This document shows positions 25,204-33,900 of a DNA stretch of 64,000 nucleotides, piece by piece; position 1 is the stretch's first letter; every line of letters starts with the position of its first letter. The notes under the pieces are model-generated. The model was not told the origin of the DNA, searched no databases, and was given only the letters and a program-made list of their open reading frames with translations. The position numbers and the translations under genes were made by a program. Origin of the DNA: Alistipes senegalensis (GTDB lineage: Bacteria; Bacteroidota; Bacteroidia; Bacteroidales; Rikenellaceae); NCBI GenBank assembly GCA_023664045.1, contig JAMPGH010000001.1, positions 1,650,083 to 1,714,082 of the forward strand, in the 5' to 3' direction.

Positions 25204-25860
25204 ATGGAACATACCGTCTACTTCGCCGACAAGTCGGTTTCTTTCGTTTCGGAGCCTTTCCGCGGGGGCGCTTCGGTCTTCGTGCCCGACGGAATCGGGG
25301 CGATAAGTCGCGACAAGATAATGAAATTTCTCGAAACGGACAATTCCGTCGCCGTCGTCGCGGCCGATCCCGATGCGGCGTTCGCCCGTTTCGCCGAGGA
25401 TTTCACAAGGGTCGAGGCGGCCGGCGGGGTGGTGGCGAACAGCCGGGGCGAGCGGCTGATGATCCGCCGCAACGGCCGCTGGGATCTGCCCAAAGGACAT
25501 CTCGAGCCGGGCGAGTCGATCGAACAGTGCGCCGCGCGCGAGATCGCGGAGGAGACGGGCGTCCGGGCCGAGGTCGCGGCTCCCTTGTGCACTACGTGGC
25601 ATGCCTACTGGTTCCCGAAGACGGAGCGCTGGGAGCTCAAGCGCACCCGTTGGTTCCTGCTCCGGGCTCTCGGCGACGATCCCCTCGCACCGCAGACCGA
25701 GGAGGGTATCGACGAGGTCGTCTGGTGCTCGCCCGTGGATTTCACGGCCCATCTCCAAGAGGCTTTCCCCACGGTGCAACGGGTCGGGGAAGCGTTGCTT
25801 TGCAATGAAGAATCAAGGCGGTCTCTGCCCTCGCTTAATCGTAAAATTCTTAATTCTTAA
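25204..25860 (+). CDS. NUDIX hydrolase
   Basis: A 218-residue cytosolic hydrolase of nucleoside-diphosphate-X compounds. The NUDIX box is complete at residues 98-120 (G98, E104, R112-E113, E116-E117, G119). The first about 70 residues are a separate unassigned segment. The start at ATG 25204 follows the duplicated promoter; upstream in-frame codons lie in that repeat and are rejected. The last residues (SLPSLNRKILNS) read into the AT-rich spacer motif CGTAAAATTCTTAATTC, so the natural stop may have been displaced. The substrate cannot be told. Confidence 0.87.
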   Translation: MEHTVYFADKSVSFVSEPFRGGASVFVPDGIGAISRDKIMKFLETDNSVAVVAADPDAAFARFAEDFTRVEAAGGVVANSRGERLMIRRNGRWDLPKGHLEPGESIEQCAAREIAEETGVRAEVAAPLCTTWHAYWFPKTERWELKRTRWFLLRALGDDPLAPQTEEGIDEVVWCSPVDFTAHLQEAFPTVQRVGEALLCNEESRRSLPSLNRKILNS

Positions 25861-25870
25861 TTTTTCATTC

Positions 25871-26287
25871 TTAATTTTGGAAGTGTCCGTTCATCGCTTG
25901 GGCGATGCCTTCGGCGATGCGGTCCACGGCTTCCTGCAGCTTGCCGCCGATCATCATCTTCATCATCATGTTCAGCTCGGCGTGCAGCACGATGCGCAGA
26001 CGCGTATCGGCATCCGAGACCTTGTGCAGCTGAATCCAGAATGCGAAATCGACGGGTACGCCGCCTTCGTCGCCCACGATCTTCACGTGCTTGGCTTCTA
26101 CACGCTCCTCCATGCGGAGCTTCACGGTGAATCCTTTGGCCTTGAACGAGCAGCGTTCCTCGTCGGCCCGCCACTCTTCGACGCGGTCCGCCAGCGCGGG
26201 CGTCAGGTTGTCGAAGCGGCTGATGGCCGCATAGATCTCTTCTGCGGGGCGCAGTACCTGTTGTTGTTTGGAGATGTATTCTTGCAT
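25871..26287 (-). CDS. SRPBCC/START-like domain protein
   Basis: 138 residues from ATG 26287 (MQEYISKQQQVLRPAEEIYAAISRFDNL). The pattern fits the SRPBCC helix-grip fold: an N-terminal amphipathic opening, central beta strands (CSFKAKGFTVKLRMEERVEAKHVKIVG, DFAFWIQLHKV, TRLRIVLHAELN) and a long C-terminal helix (MMMKMMIGGKLQEAVDRIAEGIAQ). Such proteins bind hydrophobic ligands or act as chaperones. It lies 10 bp downstream of tsaE and is probably the last gene of a porX-tsaE-SRPBCC transcript. No specific function can be given. Confidence 0.78.
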   Translation of the reverse strand: MQEYISKQQQVLRPAEEIYAAISRFDNLTPALADRVEEWRADEERCSFKAKGFTVKLRMEERVEAKHVKIVGDEGGVPVDFAFWIQLHKVSDADTRLRIVLHAELNMMMKMMIGGKLQEAVDRIAEGIAQAMNGHFQN

Positions 26288-26297
26288 AAGTGCCGGT

Positions 26298-26714
26298 TTA
26301 TTCGATTTCGAACGTGCGGGCCGTGGGGCCGTCGACGGTGATGCGCACCTCGATCCGCTCGTCGGGCAGCAGGGGCTCGATCTTCTCGGGCCACTCCACC
26401 AGACAGACGTCGCCCGAATAGAAATACTCTTCGTAGCCGAAGTCGTAGGCTTCGCGCAGGTCCTCGATGCGGTAGAAGTCGAAGTGGCAGATGCGGCGGC
26501 CTCCGTCGCCCTCGTATTGGTTGACAATGGCGAACGTCGGGCTCGTTACCGTGTCCGCAGCGCCCAACTGCGCTGCGATTTCGCGGATCAGCGTGGTCTT
26601 GCCCGCGCCCATTTCGCCGCGCAGCGCCACGACGGTGCGCGGGCCCAGCAGCTCGACGATCGCTGCGGCCGCCTGCGGCAGTTCGTCCTGCGAGTTGATG
26701 CGGATGCTCTTCAT
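26298..26714 (-). CDS. tsaE: tRNA threonylcarbamoyladenosine biosynthesis ATPase TsaE
   Basis: ATPase of the TsaBDE complex that makes N6-threonylcarbamoyl-adenosine at tRNA position 37. At 138 residues it has normal family length. The P-loop GEMGAGKTT is at 33-41, followed by TSPTFAIVNQYEG and HFDFYRIE, both typical of TsaE, and CLVEWPEKIEPLLP. The start overlaps the last 4 bases of porX (26711-26714), implying translational coupling. No other tsa gene is in the window. Confidence 0.95.
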   Translation of the reverse strand: MKSIRINSQDELPQAAAAIVELLGPRTVVALRGEMGAGKTTLIREIAAQLGAADTVTSPTFAIVNQYEGDGGRRICHFDFYRIEDLREAYDFGYEEYFYSGDVCLVEWPEKIEPLLPDERIEVRITVDGPTARTFEIE

Positions 26715-28261
26715 CGTTTGGGTTTCAATACTAAGTAGGGTACGATCATCTCCTCCATCGAGATTCCGCCGTGCTGGAACGTGTTGCGGTAGTAGCGGAT
26801 GTGGCGGTTGGCGTCGTTGTTGTAGACCAGAAAGTCGGTGTTGTAGGCGAAGATGTAGCTCGACGTCAGGTTGCTCGACGGCAGCTGGATGTCTTCGGGC
26901 CGCTGCACCTCGTAGACTTCGCGCGAGTTGTAGGCCAGGTTGCGGCCCGTCTTGTAGCGCAGGTTGGCCGAGGTCTCGCGGTCGCCCGTTACCTTCACCG
27001 GGTTGTCCACGCGGATGGTGCCGTGGTCGGAGGTGATGATGACGGTGTGTCCCCGCTCCGAGAGAAGCCGGAGGATCGTGTAGAGATCCGAGTGCTCGAA
27101 CCACGAGCGCGTCAGCGAGCGGAACGCCGCCTCGTCTTCGGTCAGCTCGCGGATGATGTCGGTCTCGGTGCGGGCGTGGGAGAGAATGTCCAGAAAGTTG
27201 TAGACGATCACCGAGAAGTCGGCATCGTATACCTTTTGTATATTGTCCACCAGCCGGCGCCCCTGCTCGGGCCGCACCAGTTTGTCGAACGAGAACTTCC
27301 ACGACTTGCCGTTCTGGGCCATCAGGCGGCGCAGGAAATCTTCTTCGTACTGGTTCTTGCCGCCCTCTTCGTTGTCGTTGAGCCACTTGTCGGGCATCAG
27401 CCGGTCGATGGCCAGCGGCATCAGTCCCGCGAATATGGCGTTGCGGGCGTATTGCGTGGCCGTGGGCAGAATGGCGCAGTAGAAATCTTCGGCCGCCACG
27501 TCGTAGTAGCCCCTCAGCAGCGACGAGATCGCGCGCCATTGGTCGTAGCGGAAGTTGTCGATCAGCAGCAGCGTGGTCTTCGGATTCTCGTCGGCTACGG
27601 GGAAGATGCGCGAGCGCATGAGCGTGTGCGACATCACGGGAGTGTCTTCTCCCCGTTTGTTGATCCAGTCGTAGTAGTTGCGGCGCACGAACTTCGAGAA
27701 CTCTTGGTCGGCCTCCGTCTTCTGGTAGGTCAGCACCTCCTTGATGCTGCGGTCGGTCGAATCTTCCAGTTCGATCTCCCACGAGGTCAGACGCCGGTAG
27801 AGCGAGCACCAGTCCTGAAAGGTGTCGGCCATCTGCAGCGACTGCGAGATGCGTCCGAATTCCGAGCGGTAGTCGGCCGTGGTCTGCTCCGTTACCAGCT
27901 GCTGCGAGTGTACGATCTTCTTGATCGACAGCAGCACCTGATTGGGATTCACCGGTTTGATCAGGTAGTCGGCGATCTTCGACCCCACGGCCTTGTCCAT
28001 GATGTTCTCCTCCTCGCTCTTGGTTACCATGATTACGGGCGTGGTGGGGCGCACCTCCTTGATCTTGGGGAGGGTTTCGAGTCCCGTCATGCCGGGCATC
28101 ATCTCGTCCAGAATGATGAGGTCGTAAGCCCCCTCCGCCGCCATGTCGATGGCGTCGTAGCCGTTGTTGCAGGTCTCTACCTCGTAGCCTTTCCCGCGGA
28201 GGAAAAGCACGTGGGGCTTGAGCAGTTCGACTTCATCGTCGACCCAGAGTATTTTGACCAT
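26711..28261 (-). CDS. porX: PorX-type response regulator with PglZ-like effector domain
   Basis: 516 residues. The receiver domain (1-120) has acidic D8-D9-E10, phosphorylatable D52 (LIILDEMMPGM), T80 and K102. A helical linker follows, then an alkaline-phosphatase/PglZ-superfamily domain with LLLIDNFRYDQW, ILPTATQYARNAIFAGLMP, NFLDILSHA and VIITSDHGTIRV, carrying the expected Asp/His metal ligands. This architecture is that of PorX, which with the kinase PorY controls type IX secretion and gliding genes in several Bacteroidota. The partner kinase and T9SS genes are not in the window. A near-consensus promoter lies at 28281-28311. Confidence 0.93.
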   Translation of the reverse strand: MVKILWVDDEVELLKPHVLFLRGKGYEVETCNNGYDAIDMAAEGAYDLIILDEMMPGMTGLETLPKIKEVRPTTPVIMVTKSEEENIMDKAVGSKIADYLIKPVNPNQVLLSIKKIVHSQQLVTEQTTADYRSEFGRISQSLQMADTFQDWCSLYRRLTSWEIELEDSTDRSIKEVLTYQKTEADQEFSKFVRRNYYDWINKRGEDTPVMSHTLMRSRIFPVADENPKTTLLLIDNFRYDQWRAISSLLRGYYDVAAEDFYCAILPTATQYARNAIFAGLMPLAIDRLMPDKWLNDNEEGGKNQYEEDFLRRLMAQNGKSWKFSFDKLVRPEQGRRLVDNIQKVYDADFSVIVYNFLDILSHARTETDIIRELTEDEAAFRSLTRSWFEHSDLYTILRLLSERGHTVIITSDHGTIRVDNPVKVTGDRETSANLRYKTGRNLAYNSREVYEVQRPEDIQLPSSNLTSSYIFAYNTDFLVYNNDANRHIRYYRNTFQHGGISMEEMIVPYLVLKPKR

Positions 28262-28280
28262 AGTCTTCGCTTTCTTGTCG

Positions 28281-28311
28281 CAAAATTAGTGTTTTTACTC
28301 CCAAACGCAAA
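28281..28311 (-). promoter_or_regulatory. Promoter of porX-tsaE
   Basis: On the minus strand TTTG (28308-28311), a 19-bp spacer and TAATTTTG (28281-28288) make an exact match to the Bacteroidota vegetative promoter. The ATG at 28261 is 20 bp downstream. Confidence 0.75.
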
Positions 28312-28330
28312 AAACGGAGAATTATTGGGA

Positions 28331-28450
28331 TAATTCACAATGCACAATTCATAATTCACATTTTTTCCGAATTTATTCCTTTCGTCGAGCGGATGTCGAC
28401 AGCGGGCGTGCCGAAAGAAAATTATGAATTGTGAATTATGAATTGTGAAT
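28331..28450. repeat. AT-rich inverted repeat between porX and HU promoters
   Basis: The left arm TAATTCACAATGCACAATTC and following ATAATTCAC (28331-28359) is complementary, with offsets, to the right arm built from two copies of AATTATGAATTGTGAA (28420-28450). The centre of about 60 bp is mixed GC. The 350-bp gap from 28262 to 28612 otherwise holds only the two divergent promoters. Confidence 0.65.
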
Positions 28451-28534
28451 CGGTTTTCGACTTTTGCCCGATATTTGTTTATCGGCTTGTGTCAGTGCGG
28501 GGTAGACCGCTCCGGGCAAAAACGCGAAAAAATT

Positions 28535-28565
28535 TTTGCGGATAATTAAATAAAGCGTATATTTG
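28535..28565 (+). promoter_or_regulatory. Promoter of the HU gene
   Basis: TTTG (28535-28538), exactly 19 bp, then TATATTTG (28558-28565): a consensus Bacteroidota promoter. It gives a leader of about 40 nt that is A/T-rich before the ATG, as in strongly expressed genes of the phylum. Confidence 0.8.
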
Positions 28566-28612
28566 CAAACTCGATTTTTGTAAAAAGACTTAATTCTTAA
28601 TATCATATAGCT

Positions 28613-28885
28613 ATGACAAAAGCAGACATCGTAAGCGAAATCGCCAAAAGCACCGGTGCCGAAAAAGTGCAGGTGCAGGCTATCGTAGAGGCTTTCATGG
28701 AGAGCATCAAGACGTCGTTGACCAACAATAACAACGTCTACCTCCGCGGTTTCGGCAGTTTCATCGTGAAGAAGCGTGCCAAGAAGGTGGCCCGCAACAT
28801 CTCGAAGAATACGACCATCACCATTCCCGAGCACAATATTCCCGCTTTCAAGCCTGCCAAGAGCTTTGCTGCGAAAGTAAAATAG
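28613..28885 (+). CDS. HU family DNA-binding protein
   Basis: A 90-residue nucleoid protein that bends DNA as a dimer. It has N-terminal helices (MTKADIVSEIAKSTG, VQAIVEAFMESIKTSL), the beta-arm region with GFGSFIVKKRAKKVARN and the C-terminal PAFKPAKSFAAKV, typical of HU. The usual 'RNPxT' arm tip is replaced by RNISKNTTITIP, as often in Bacteroidota HU. Strong promoter, and 39 bp before the 29-residue basic peptide gene. Chromosome organisation is the expected role. Confidence 0.94.
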   Translation: MTKADIVSEIAKSTGAEKVQVQAIVEAFMESIKTSLTNNNNVYLRGFGSFIVKKRAKKVARNISKNTTITIPEHNIPAFKPAKSFAAKVK

Positions 28886-28924
28886 TTTCCAGATAAATCA
28901 AGAACCTCTTAAAATCACAGAACT

Positions 28925-29014
28925 ATGCCGAACGGAAAGAAGCATAAGCGCCACAAGATGGCTACCCACAAGCGTAAAAAACGTCTGCGCAAGAATCGCC
29001 ACAAGAAAAAGTAG
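28925..29014 (+). CDS. 29-residue highly basic ribosome-type peptide (AURKAIP1/COX24-like)
   Basis: ATG at 28925, TAG at 29012-29014. 18 of the 29 residues are Lys, Arg or His: MPNGKKHKRHKMATHKRKKR followed by LRKNRHKKK. Short proteins of this kind are widespread in Bacteroidota and annotated AURKAIP1/COX24-domain proteins, thought to be ribosome-associated; that is recalled family knowledge. It lies between HU and a terminator at 29038-29070, hence likely expressed from the HU promoter. Easily missed by gene finders because of its length. Confidence 0.8.
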   Translation: MPNGKKHKRHKMATHKRKKRLRKNRHKKK

Positions 29015-29037
29015 GGTAGCGACGTCTATGAACGGTT

Positions 29038-29070
29038 AAAGCTAAAGGGGCCTGCGGCTCTTTTAGCTTT
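29038..29070 (+). terminator. Terminator after HU and the basic peptide gene
   Basis: The stem AAAGCTAAAGGGGCC pairs with GGCTCTTTTAGCTTT around a 3-nt loop, with a mismatch or bulge in the middle, 23 bp after the stop codon. Only a weak T tract follows. Confidence 0.65.
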
Positions 29071-29237
29071 ACCTATTTAAATCGACGGTGTCCGCACCGT
29101 CTCCGGAGGCGGTCCGCAGAGCCCTGCCGACGCCCGTTTTCCGGAAGATCTTGAAGTTCTCCGCCACTTCATCCCAACAGGCGGTCCGATACTAATTTCA
29201 GCATACCGCGCTCCGCAGCGGGGCGCGCAGAGAATAA

Positions 29238-30788
29238 ATGAACAAGGAGTTAATCGTAAACGTCAGCCCGACCGAAATCACCATCGCCATGTGCGAGGAC
29301 AAGGTGTTGGTCGAGTTGTCCAAAGAGCAGTGCCAGACGGGCTTCGCCGTCGGAGATATCTATCTGGGCAAAGTTCGCAAAATCATGCCGGGGCTCAACG
29401 CGGCATTCGTCAACATAGGCCACGAAAAGGACGCTTTCATCCACTACCTCGATCTGGGAACCCATTTTCCGTCGTTGCAGAAGCTCGCTTCGTCGTACGT
29501 TCCCGGCAAACGGGGCCTGCGCATCGAGAGCATGAAGATGGAGAATCCCGTCGAGAAGGGCGGCAAGATCGGCGACTACCTGCAGGTCGGACAGCAGATC
29601 ATGGTGCAGATCGCCAAAGAGGCCATCTCCACCAAAGGTCCGCGCCTGACGGCCGACATCTCGTTGGCCGGGCGCAACGTCGTCCTCGTGCCCTTTTCTT
29701 CGAAGGTCTTCCTTTCGCAGAAGATCCGTTCCGGCGAGGAGAAGAAGCGTCTCAAGCGCATCGCCGCCGCCGTCTTGCCCAAGAATTTCGGCGTCATCAT
29801 CCGCACCGCCGCCGCCGAGGCGAAGGACGAGGATATCGAGCAGGACATCCGCACGCAGATCGACCGCTGGCGCAAAACCGTCTCGGCCATCCGCAAGCAT
29901 GCGGCTCCCGCGCAGATCATGAGCGAGATGAACCGCGCCAATACGATCATCCGCGATTCGCTCAACGGCGACTTCTCGCAGATCGCCGTCGACGACGAGG
30001 CGATGTACAACGAGATCCGCAGCTACATCCGGCAGATCCAGCCCGAGAAGGAGAAGATCGTGAAGCTCTACCGCGGCAGCGTGCCCATCTTCGACAACTT
30101 CGACATCTCCAAGCAGATCAAGTCGCTCTTCGCCAAGTACGTGTCGCTCAAGCGCGGCGCCTACCTCATCATCGAGCGCACGGAGGCCATGAACGTCATC
30201 GACGTCAACTCGGGCAACCGCACCAAAGCCGAGGACAATCAGGAGCAGACGGCGATGGACGTCAACCTCGCCGCCGCGAAGGAGATCGCCCGGCAGCTGC
30301 GGCTGCGCGATCTGGGGGGTATCGTCATCATCGACTTCATCGACCTGCACAAGGCGCAGAACCGGCAGGCGCTCTTCGACGAGATGGTCAAACTCATGTC
30401 TACCGACAAGGCCCGGCATACCGTCTTGCCGCTCACCAAGTTCGGACTGATGCAGATCACCCGGCAGCGCGTGCGGCCCGTCGCCGTCGAGAGCGTTTCG
30501 GACGTCTGCCCCACCTGCAACGGCTCGGGCAAGATCGAACCTACGGTGGTTCTGGACCGGAAGATCGAGAACCAGATCTCGCTGCTCACCGAGGATCGCG
30601 GCCACAAGTTCATCCGGCTGGTCGTCAGCCCCTACGTCGCGGCATTCCTTAAGAAGGGCTTCTGGTCGTTGCGCCGGCGGTGGGAGTGGAAGTACAAGGT
30701 GCGCCTCGAAATCGTCGAGGACCAGAGCGTCGGCATCGTCGAGATCCACTACCACGATAGGAAGGATAACGACCTGATCAAAAAATAA
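29238..30788 (+). CDS. rng: Ribonuclease G (RNase E/G family)
   Basis: 516-residue endoribonuclease for rRNA maturation and mRNA decay. An S1-like domain is at about 35-130 (GDIYLGKVRKIMPGLNAAFVNIG), followed by the catalytic core with magnesium ligands in NVIDVNSG and VIIDFIDL, the Zn-link CPTCNGSG near residue 420, and a C-terminal small domain. Length fits RNase G, without the RNase E scaffold tail. The 167-bp region between the preceding terminator and the ATG shows no clear promoter box. mfd follows after 178 bp, also without a visible signal. Confidence 0.95.
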   Translation: MNKELIVNVSPTEITIAMCEDKVLVELSKEQCQTGFAVGDIYLGKVRKIMPGLNAAFVNIGHEKDAFIHYLDLGTHFPSLQKLASSYVPGKRGLRIESMKMENPVEKGGKIGDYLQVGQQIMVQIAKEAISTKGPRLTADISLAGRNVVLVPFSSKVFLSQKIRSGEEKKRLKRIAAAVLPKNFGVIIRTAAAEAKDEDIEQDIRTQIDRWRKTVSAIRKHAAPAQIMSEMNRANTIIRDSLNGDFSQIAVDDEAMYNEIRSYIRQIQPEKEKIVKLYRGSVPIFDNFDISKQIKSLFAKYVSLKRGAYLIIERTEAMNVIDVNSGNRTKAEDNQEQTAMDVNLAAAKEIARQLRLRDLGGIVIIDFIDLHKAQNRQALFDEMVKLMSTDKARHTVLPLTKFGLMQITRQRVRPVAVESVSDVCPTCNGSGKIEPTVVLDRKIENQISLLTEDRGHKFIRLVVSPYVAAFLKKGFWSLRRRWEWKYKVRLEIVEDQSVGIVEIHYHDRKDNDLIKK

Positions 30789-30966
30789 ATTCTTCGAATC
30801 GAGAATACGGAAGGGGCGATCGGAGGGGCGGCCGGAGGGTTTGTCGAGCCGGTATTTCCGAGCGTCGGGCGTGGAGCTCGATTCCACGCTTTCTTCGGCA
30901 TGATCCGCCTCCGGAGGCTCCAGCTCCCGTTTAATCGTAAATTCTTCATTTTTACTTTTACTTGCC

Positions 30967-33900
30967 GTGTCTCCCCATGAACAGTTGGCGCAGCTGGCCG
31001 CCGGGTCGGAGCGCCTCGGAGAGCTGTGCCGGGCATATGCCGCCAGGCAAGCGACCGTCCACCTCGAAGAGTTGGTCGGCGGGGCGCTTTCGTTCTATGC
31101 CGCCGCGGCGATCGCCCGCATGGGAGGCGTGCACCTCTTCGTCGCCGAGGACCGCGATGCCGCGGCCTATCTGTTGAACGACTTCTATAACTTGTTGGAC
31201 GAACGGCAGGTCTGCTTTTTCCCCTCTTCTTGGAAGCGCTCCGCCGCCTACGGCGCCGAGGATGCGCAGGGCGTGGTGCAGCGTACCGCCACCTTGAACG
31301 CTCTGCGGAACTTCGGCGGTACGGGTTATCTGGTCGTCTGCACCTATCCCGAGGCGTTGGCCGAGCGGGTCGCCGATGCCGAGGCGTTGCGGCAGGGATC
31401 GATTCAGGTGCGGGTCGGCGACCGGATCTCGATCGATGTGCTCGTGCAGGCGTTGACCGACGCCTCTTTCACGCGCGTCGACTTCGTCTACGAGCCCGGG
31501 CAGTACTCCGTGAGGGGCGGCATCGTCGACGTCTTCTCTTTCTCCGAAAGCAAGCCCTACCGCATCGACTTGTTCGGCGACGAGGTCGATTCGATCCGAC
31601 GGTTCGAGATTTCGAGCCAGCTCTCGTCCGAAAAACTCTCCGAGATCGCCGTCATTCCCGACATGAACGCCGCTGCTTCCGCGTCGCGCGTCTCGTTGGC
31701 GCAGTTCGCCGGCGCGGAGGCCGCATGCTGGTTCTACGATCCCGACTTCGTGCTGCGCAAGATCAACGACGTGAGACGCAGGACCCTCGGCGATCTGGAG
31801 CGGCCCGAGACGATCGATGCGTTGATGACCAGCCGCAACGGCTTGCTCGCCGATCTGGCCCCGAACCGCATCTTCACGCTCCGCGACAACCTGCCCGAGC
31901 GTCCCGCCACGGCGGCTGTCCGCTTCGCGACCGCTCCGCAGCCCAAGTTCAACAAGAACTTCGAGATGCTGGCCGACGACATGATCCGCAATGCGTTGCG
32001 GGGTTACGAAACGTTCATTCTCTCCGAAAACAAGGTGCAGGTCGAGCGCCTCGAAAACATCTTCCATCGGATCGGCCGCGGGCAGGCCGTCGTCCGGGCG
32101 CTCGGGGTTACGTTGCACGAGGGTTTCGTCGACCATGACCTGAAAATATGCCTCTATACCGACCACCAGATCTTCGACCGCTACCAGCGCTACCGCATCA
32201 ACGGCGAGATCCGGCGCGACGAGCAGATGACCGTCGCCGAATTGAACCAGCTGCGGCCGGGCGACTACGTCGTGCATATCGACCACGGCGTCGGGCGCTT
32301 CGACGGTTTGGTGAAGATCTCCGAGAACGGCAAGTCGCACGAGGCGATCAAGCTCGTCTACAAGGACGGCGACGTACTCTTCGTCAACGTCCATTCGCTC
32401 CACCGCATTTCGCGTTACAAGGCCGGCGACGGCGAGCCGCCCAAGATCTACAAGCTCGGCAACGGGGCTTGGCAGAAGCTCAAGAACGCCACCAAAAAGG
32501 CCGTCAAGGACATCTCGCGCGAGCTCATCGCCCTCTACGCCCGGCGCAAGGCTTCGAAGGGCTTCGCCTTTTCGCCCGACAGCTACCTGCAGCACGAGTT
32601 AGAGGCTTCGTTCCGCTGGGAGGATACGCCCGACCAGCAGGCGGCCGTCGCCGCCGTCAAGAAGGATATGGAGTCCGACCAGCCGATGGACCGGCTCGTC
32701 TGCGGCGACGTAGGTTTCGGTAAGACCGAGGTCGCCATCCGCGCCGCATTCAAGGCTGCGACCGACGGCAAGCAGGTCGCCGTGCTGGTGCCCACCACGA
32801 TTCTGGCTCTGCAGCACTACCGCTCTTTCTCCGAGCGCCTGCGCGGCTTTCCGGTGAAGATCGAGTATCTGAACCGCACCAAGTCGGCCCGCGAGGTGGC
32901 GCAGATCCGCGAGGAGCTGGCGTCGGGCAAGATCGACATCCTTATCGGCACGCACAAGATGCTGGGCAAGCAGATCCTCTTCCGCGATCTGGGACTGCTG
33001 ATTATCGACGAGGAGCAGAAGTTCGGTGTCGCCGCCAAAGAGAAACTTACTCAGATGAGCGTGTCGGTCGATACGCTCACCCTCACCGCTACGCCCATTC
33101 CGCGGACGCTGCAGTTTTCGCTCATGGGGTCGCGCGACTTGTCGGTCATCTCTACGCCGCCGCCCAACCGGCAGCCCATCCTCACCGAGTCGCACACCTT
33201 CTCGGAGGAGATCGTCCGCGATGCCGTCGAGGCCGAGCTCGCCCGCGGCGGTCAGGTCTATTTCGTCCACAACCGCGTCGAGGACCTGCTTTCGATTGAG
33301 GGCATGATCGCCCGCCTCTGCCCGAAGGCCCGCGTCGGCGTCGGACACGGCAAGATGCCCCCCGAGCAGCTCGAAAAGCTCGTCATGGACTTCATCTACG
33401 GGGAGTTCGACGTGTTGCTCTCGACCACCATCGTCGAGAACGGCATCGACATCCCCAACGCCAATACGATCATCATCGACAACGCCCAGAATTTCGGTCT
33501 GAGCGATCTGCACCAGTTGCGCGGCCGCGTGGGGCGCTCCGACCGCAAGGCCTATTGCTACCTCCTCTCGCCGCCCGACGAGCTCTTGTCGTCCGATGCG
33601 CGGCGGCGCCTGCGGGCCATCGAGGAGTTCTCCGACCTCGGCTCGGGCTTCAACATCGCCATGCAGGACCTCGACATCCGCGGCGCCGGCAATCTGTTGG
33701 GCGCCGAGCAGAGCGGCTTCATCGCCGACATCGGATTCGAAACCTACCAGAAGATCATGCAGGAGGCCATCGCCGAGTTGCGGGCCGAGGGACTGCAGGT
33801 CGCCGGGCTCTCGGAGGCCGAATCCGACGTCGTGGAGCGGATGCGCTTCATCGACGATGCACATATCGACATCGAAGTCGAGGCTTCTCTGCCCGACTCT

